The translations under genes were made by a program, and so were the position numbers. A stretch of 64,000 nucleotides of DNA from assembly GCA_963971225.1 (NCBI GenBank), contig OZ020269.1, positions 109,377,486 through 109,441,485 on the forward strand, read 5' to 3'. The notes under the pieces were generated by a model. The model had not been told where the DNA came from. It did not search any database and worked only from the letters and a program-made list of their open reading frames with translations. Of this stretch, positions 59,201-64,000 are shown one piece after another (the stretch's first letter is position 1; every line of letters begins with the position of its first letter). This DNA comes from Melieria omissa. Lineage: Eukaryota; Arthropoda; Insecta; Diptera; Ulidiidae.

Positions 59201-60789
59201 CGCTACATGCCCTCTTTCTTGTCCACTTTCATTTTCTATGCCGCCTCCCCCTCCTCCTTTACATCGCATTGGGGGCTGACATCGAATTTGTAGGTGCGTC
59301 ATCGTAGCACATTAAAGCGATGAAGTCGTATCTAATTGAGAACATAACCATCAAAAGTAAGCAATATGGCAACGCGGTAATAACAAAGCTAACACAGTGC
59401 TTACGGTGAGCAACAAATGTAATCCTTTCTATAAACGCAATTATTGTTTAACACGTTTTTATGAGTAGATGATTGATAAAGTGCGCAAAAACATCAATGC
59501 AAAATTGAATTCACTTCGATTCGACACTCACTTGGCATACTGTTTCATGGAAATGTTTTTAAACTAGAATTGCACTCAGTCCTGATTTATGAACGCACAT
59601 TTACATATAAGGGTTGTACTGGCTTTGGGACAAATCACTTTTACAGCAACAGCATTTACCACTCAAACGGGTCACATGTTCGCGACGTTCAATGATTTCC
59701 TTCGAGTTCACGTTTATAAAGAACACTCGCATGGGCTTTACACGCACTCACTCAACGTCTCACTTATTGTGAGCGCTGCAATCGTCGCGTTGCTCAACAA
59801 CTGTTGGTAGGGAAATGGGTAATGGCGACGCTCGATGCACTTTACGCACTTTACAGCCACGAACCCTGGCACATTACCGCTTCAACACGAAAGAGAAACT
59901 GAAGTTTCAACTAAGTGAAGTAGGTAGTGGAAGTGTTTGTTATACTGGTTAAATGCAGTGTCGATTGATAGCTTCACTTGATTCGGTTCTTACGTATCTC
60001 GAACTCGGCTTCTGTTTCGATTGTTATATTCGGCGAACAACACCTGTAACGAAAAATTGTATAGATGAAAATTGTAGCACGTCAATCAATAATTACACAT
60101 AAGCTATAAATATATATATAAATATGCCTAATGTTTTTATATACATAATTATTTTATTAATTATAAGGGATCGGAATTATATGCAAGTGCATATTTTTTC
60201 GAGCTTCCGATTTGAACGGGACCAAGACAGAAACTTTTTTTATTGAAAAGTATTAAGAATGAGGTAACATATGCACTGCATATTTGCATATGTTTGCATA
60301 TTTTTGCATAGTTTTTGCATATAAATCCGATAACTATTAATTATGTATAATTAATTATATACATAATATACAAATGTGTATATATTAGGTACATTCATTT
60401 CGGTAAGAGCGACAGTTCTGAACCATTAAAACCTTACATCAATTATTCAAGCAAAATCAAACAAATGTATTGCAAAAATTGGGTAGCGTGTTAATATATA
60501 GTTAGATAAAAGATAGGTATGTCATTTGTATGAGAAGGGGTGGTTGCCAGAAAATTTTGAAAGTTACAGCCAAATGGTTGACTAAGAAAGCTTAAAAAAC
60601 ATTATATTTACCCACCAATGTCTGATAGGCAAAAGTTATGTAGAAATCAAGGTTAGTATTTGATGTGGTAAGGACAGGCTTACGGTTCTCTCAAAATAAT
60701 TACTGTCTCCCTTTGAACACACCAGTGACCAATCACGTTTCTAGATTAATCTCTTGCATTACGACTTTTATGGCAAAATGATCCAGTTT
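59201..60789 (-). other. slit upstream region (5' UTR exon and promoter expected)
   Basis: No ORF with a recognisable product. A possible non-coding exon boundary on the minus strand is the acceptor-like cgttacag next to 60043. AT-rich with TTTGCATA repeats near 60.27 kb. The promoter could not be located. Confidence 0.35.
60261..60330. repeat. TTTGCATA-like tandem cluster
   Basis: Four to five imperfect copies of ttgcatat at spacings of about 12-13 bases in a stretch of about 70 bases. Each contains the octamer-like core TTTGCAT/ATGCAAA. Confidence 0.5.
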
Positions 60790-61520
60790 TCCTTGCAAAC
60801 TAGGTTAGGTTAGGTTTGGTTAGGTTAAGGTGGCTGTCTTGGCCTGGGACCTGCCGAAAGACACACTTAGGCCACGGAATGGGCCCGTTGTGATACCACA
60901 AGTTGAAAAGGTCTGTCTTACTACAAGTCGATAAGCCTAATTAAGCCATTTCGAAGAGTGGATGAACTCAATGAAGTCTTTTATGCTAACTGAATTGAGT
61001 TCACTCAAGTTGTCGAAGAAAGGAGAGCCTAGGGTTTTCCATCTTCGTCTAGATAGAGCCGGACAGTTGCAGAGAAGGTGGCTGATAGATTCCTCCTCCT
61101 CCTCCTCCTCATTGTGGCAACTGCGGCAGAAGTCCCAACTGTTGACGCCTAGTCTGAAGGCATGGCGTGCGAATAAACAGTGGCCTGTCAGAATTGCGAC
61201 GACCGTGCTAATGTGCTGCCTATTAAGCGAGATAAGTGCTCTTGTTCGCCTTTGATTAAAGACAGGCCAGAGCTGTTTAGTTATGGTACATGTGCTCTCC
61301 CCTTTCCATCGCCTGTTGGCCATATCGAGGAAGAGTGAACCGATCATTAATTTACAGGCGGCAAGAGGAATGCCTGCCGTGCCTGTGGTGTTAAGGTGCG
61401 GGAACGTGGTGCCACGTCTGGCAAGTTCATCAGCTACACAGTTTCCACTGATGTCTTTGTGGCTCGGTACCCAGATAAGGATAATGTTGTGCGCATGCAT
61501 GTTGTGCAGGCTGTGCGGTT
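60790..61520 (-). pseudogene. RNase H-bearing LINE 3' fragment
   Basis: The minus frame reads LIWVPSHKDISGNCVADELAR (RNase H terminal region), then KRWKGE-type sequence, LTGHCLFARHAFRLG, a zinc-knuckle CRSCHNEE...HLLCNC and ends near 60937. The 3' UTR ends in a ggttaggtta-type repeat at about 60800. A (CCT)n run codes for a glutamate tract. It belongs to the RNase H-encoding non-LTR clades (I/LOA-like). The rest is missing. Confidence 0.75.
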
Positions 61521-61750
61521 TTCGCTGCTCAAAGACGCATACGTACCTTGGCTGCAACAAGGTAGTGGTCCGAGTCGATGTTCGGCTCTCGGAACGTGCG
61601 CACATCTAGAATGCTAGAAGCATCAATCACAATGTGATCAATCTGGTTGCGGGTTATACCTTCTCGCCCGACATTTGCATTGAAGGACGATTTTGACGTT
61701 ATGGGCCAGGCACCCGTCGTAGAACCAACGGAACTGAACCCAACTAATCT
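61521..61750 (-). pseudogene. LINE endonuclease fragment
   Basis: The minus strand reads GITRNQIDHIVIDASSILDV then REPNIDSDHYLVAAKV, the end of an APE-type endonuclease (SDH motif) of an RTE-like LINE. It abuts the RNase H fragment of a different position in a LINE, so the join is a rearrangement or a nested insertion. Confidence 0.65.
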
Positions 61751-61758
61751 TTATTATA

Positions 61759-62030
61759 AAGGGTGACCAGATAAAAACTATAAAAGACATTTAAATATAA
61801 CTACAACGGTGTAGGGTATGAAACTGATTTGGCTTATTATAAAAGCCGTTATACATCAGGCCTCGTCTTCGCTGACAGTGTTTTAAGCGGTTGGTCAAAT
61901 TTTCGATGACTTGGTTGAGCTGATCGGCTTTGTTTTCTTCACTTCGTACCAATATCTGTCTCGTTGGTGGCTTTAACAGCTTGGGAGACCTCACTATTGG
62001 AAAACTTGTCACTGCTATCTGGTCACCCTT
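61759..62030. mobile_element. TA-flanked MITE (Tc1/mariner type)
   Basis: The ends AAGGGTGACCAGATA and TATCTGGTCACCCTT are perfect 15-bp inverted repeats, flanked by TA on both sides. The 272-bp body holds a minus-strand 84-codon frame (ENLTNRLKHCQRRRG) that may be the C-terminus of the lost transposase. Confidence 0.7.
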
Positions 62031-62032
62031 TA

Positions 62033-62986
62033 TTACAAGATACAAATCAGTGAAATTTTATAAAAAAAATTGAATTTTCCAAAGTTTGCTGGAACGTCAA
62101 AATCGAACAGGGGTGGCACATTACAAAGAGTGGCACGTTACAAAGAATTCCCCTACATTTTGAAAATCTTTTCGAAAAGTAAATTTTTTTTTTTAAATTT
62201 TGAAAAATACTCAAATTATGCCTTCCTTTTAGTGTTCACTTTTCAACTAGTCAATGCCGAAATTCATTATTCAAATTGTAATTTAAAAGGAAAAGGATAG
62301 ACGCAACACACTCTGAGCAGAAGCAATAATTCAAGCTCGAGTCAAGCACAAAGTTGAAATGCTTTACAATGAGTGTTCTCCAACAGCAGATTAAGATAAC
62401 ACATTATGGTATGATAATCGGACAAACACTCCGGCACATACATATGCACATAGATAGTTATGTATGTAGTGGAACAAATCAAATATCTGGCATAGCATAG
62501 TGCGTAAAGCTTTATACTGTTTGTTCGAATGTCATACGGTAAATGTGTAAGATAGCTTGGGCTATGGGCAGCACACACTACAAGCTCCAGTCGATGGCTT
62601 ATATTCTTGCAGAAATATATGAAAATCAATCATTTCCACAAACGATTCACCCAAATGACTACTCAAATTCACATATTATTAACAAGATGGAATAAATATG
62701 TCTTAAGTTTAGTAAGTTAACTTCGTCAAATGTTTGAAACAAATATTTGTTATACATATTGATGCCATTAATGATATTTCACATATACCTGTATCATGCA
62801 CCTAAATTTCTTTGCATATACCTTCTTCAAAAATATTGAGTCATCGGTTTCACATACCAAAACAATTGTAACTTTGAGGTTCATTGTCCCCGTATAGCTA
62901 CATTTAGTTTTTTTTTACGAATACAAAATAAAATAAATTCGTGTTTTTGCTGATTTTGCTCTTCCAATCAAATGATATCTATATAT
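62033..62986. other. No gene recognised
   Basis: AT-rich sequence with short domain-free frames only. Confidence 0.5.
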
Positions 62987-63177
62987 CTGTGGTCGAAAGC
63001 AATAATCGCTTAAGTCGACTTAAGAAGAAATTTAGTTATGGATGCCACCACGTTCCCTTGACTGTGCTCTACGTTTGTGTAAAATCGGGAGTTTGTAACT
63101 TTAAAATTAAAAAGTTATAAATAAAAACCTATTCGCATTCCCATAACGAACACACTACGCGCTAAAACTTTAAAACG
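62987..63177. mobile_element. MITE with long inverted ends, copy 2 (truncated, inverted)
   Basis: It matches copy 1 (14806-15052) in reverse orientation from CTGTGGTCGAAAGCAATA to ctaaaactttaaaacg, where it stops about 50 bp short of the other end, exactly at the start of LINE sequence. Confidence 0.75.
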
Positions 63178-64000
63178 GCTTCCGAAGACAACGATCGACG
63201 GGAGACCTTATGGCGGTACTCACCGAGAAATGGAACCATAGCATTCTAAACCTCGGTGAAAGCAAGGTTGTTGCATTGGATATTTCCAAGGCCTTTGACC
63301 GGGTGTGGCATAAAGCACTCGTGTCAAAATTGATTGCCTATGGTGTCGGTAGTACCTTCTCTCGTTGGATTACGAGCTTCCTCTATGATCGCTCTATTCG
63401 TGTTGTAGTAGACGGCATAGCCTCGGGAAAGCATTCCCTTAGCGCGGGAGTGCCGCAGGGTTCGGTCCTTTCTCCAACCCTCTTCCTGATCTTCATCAAC
63501 GACCTGTTGTCGTCGACGAAGAATCCCATCTACTCGTTTGCGGATGACAGCACCATTTGTCATTCATACTCTTTCACAAAGAGTCCCAGCTCTGTGGAGA
63601 TTGAGAGAGAACGGCGCCGTATGAATGACACACTTAATAGCGACCTACAAACAATCTCCAAGTGGGGTCAAGCGAACAGGGTCGATTTTAATCCCCGCAA
63701 GACCCAATGTTGCCTGTTATCTCACAAACGAGTCTCCCCACATCCCAACACATCCCTGGTTATGGGTGGTGTGGGTATTGCGGAATCGGCAGCTCTTGAT
63801 GTTCTGGGCATGTCCATTAAGAACGATCTTCGCTGGAACGATCATATTTTTGGCGTGTCGAAAGAAGCAGCCAAGTGCCTCGGCTTCCTAAAGCGGTGCA
63901 AAAAATATTTCACTCCGTCTGATCTCCGCATTATTTACACTACCTATATCCGACCTAAAATGGAGTTTAACTCGCACCTATGGGCGGGGGCTTCAAAAAC
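63177..64000 (+). CDS. Non-LTR retrotransposon reverse transcriptase (partial, runs off the window)
   Basis: It opens mid-domain at GFRRQRSTGDLMAVL and stays open in one frame for 824 bases to the window end. The fingers/palm motif VALDISKAFDRVWH, the GVPQGSVLSP motif (63447-63476), the catalytic SFADDST (63537-63548) and the thumb region LGMSIKNDLRWNDHI are all present in order. The catalytic FADD is intact and there is no stop, so the copy is young or conserved here, although its 5' part is replaced by the MITE at 63177. The RT is of the Jockey/CR1-like group by eye. The rest lies beyond 64000. Confidence 0.85.

Noticed and set aside
1..64000. CRISPR arrays, bacterial operons, ribosomal RNA or intact tRNA genes
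   Set aside because: No regularly spaced repeats with spacers, no ribosomal RNA cores, and the only tRNA-like sequence belongs to the two SINE copies. The window is an insect nuclear genome.

Overview
This is a eukaryotic window from a higher fly (Diptera, Brachycera). The slit, ReepA, CNBP and PRADC1 genes read as fly orthologues, GT-AG introns are short to long, and the intergenic DNA is AT-rich and full of degraded insect transposons. The protein divergence and the TE mix suggest a non-drosophilid fly such as a tephritid. That placement is inference and cannot be proved from the window alone.

Layout. 1-16.2 kb holds no gene I can recognise, only a SINE and several MITEs. 16.2-21.6 kb (+) holds a six-exon seven-transmembrane protein of the gustatory-receptor/Gr-like superfamily with an unusually long hydrophilic N-terminus. 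23.3-29.7 kb (+) holds ReepA, an ER-membrane-shaping REEP protein. It has two alternative 5' coding starts and three alternative 3' ends, one of which carries a frame break. 32.36-32.81 kb (-) holds CNBP (six CCHC knuckles). It is divergently arranged with 33.6-34.4 kb (+), a PRADC1-like secreted protease-associated-domain protein. 40.95-59.2 kb (-) holds slit, the secreted midline axon-guidance ligand of Robo. I reconstructed all 21 coding exons in phase, giving 1487 aa with 4 LRR blocks, 7 EGF repeats, a laminin-G domain and a C-terminal cystine knot. Beyond 59.2 kb there is slit upstream DNA, then nested retrotransposon and MITE debris. The window ends inside a non-LTR reverse-transcriptase ORF.

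The most notable observation is directly 3' of slit. Its stop codon (TGA followed by CTG, a leaky-type context) is followed in the same frame, with no intron, by 748 open codons (40952-38706). They encode a very acidic, low-complexity polypeptide that ends in a predicted transmembrane helix and a short basic tail. This is what a translational stop-codon-readthrough isoform of Slit would look like: a potentially membrane-anchored Slit of about 2236 aa. It could instead be a second, separately initiated ORF on the same transcript.

Mobile DNA supported here: three TTAA-flanked piggyBac-type MITEs, a deleted Tc1-like element inside a slit intron, a TAA-flanked Harbinger-type MITE, a Myb/SANT-like Harbinger remnant, two copies of a tRNA-derived SINE (one with a perfect 15-bp target duplication), a Helitron-like array, two RTE-clade LINE fragments, RNase H-bearing LINE fragments, and two copies of a MITE with long inverted ends.
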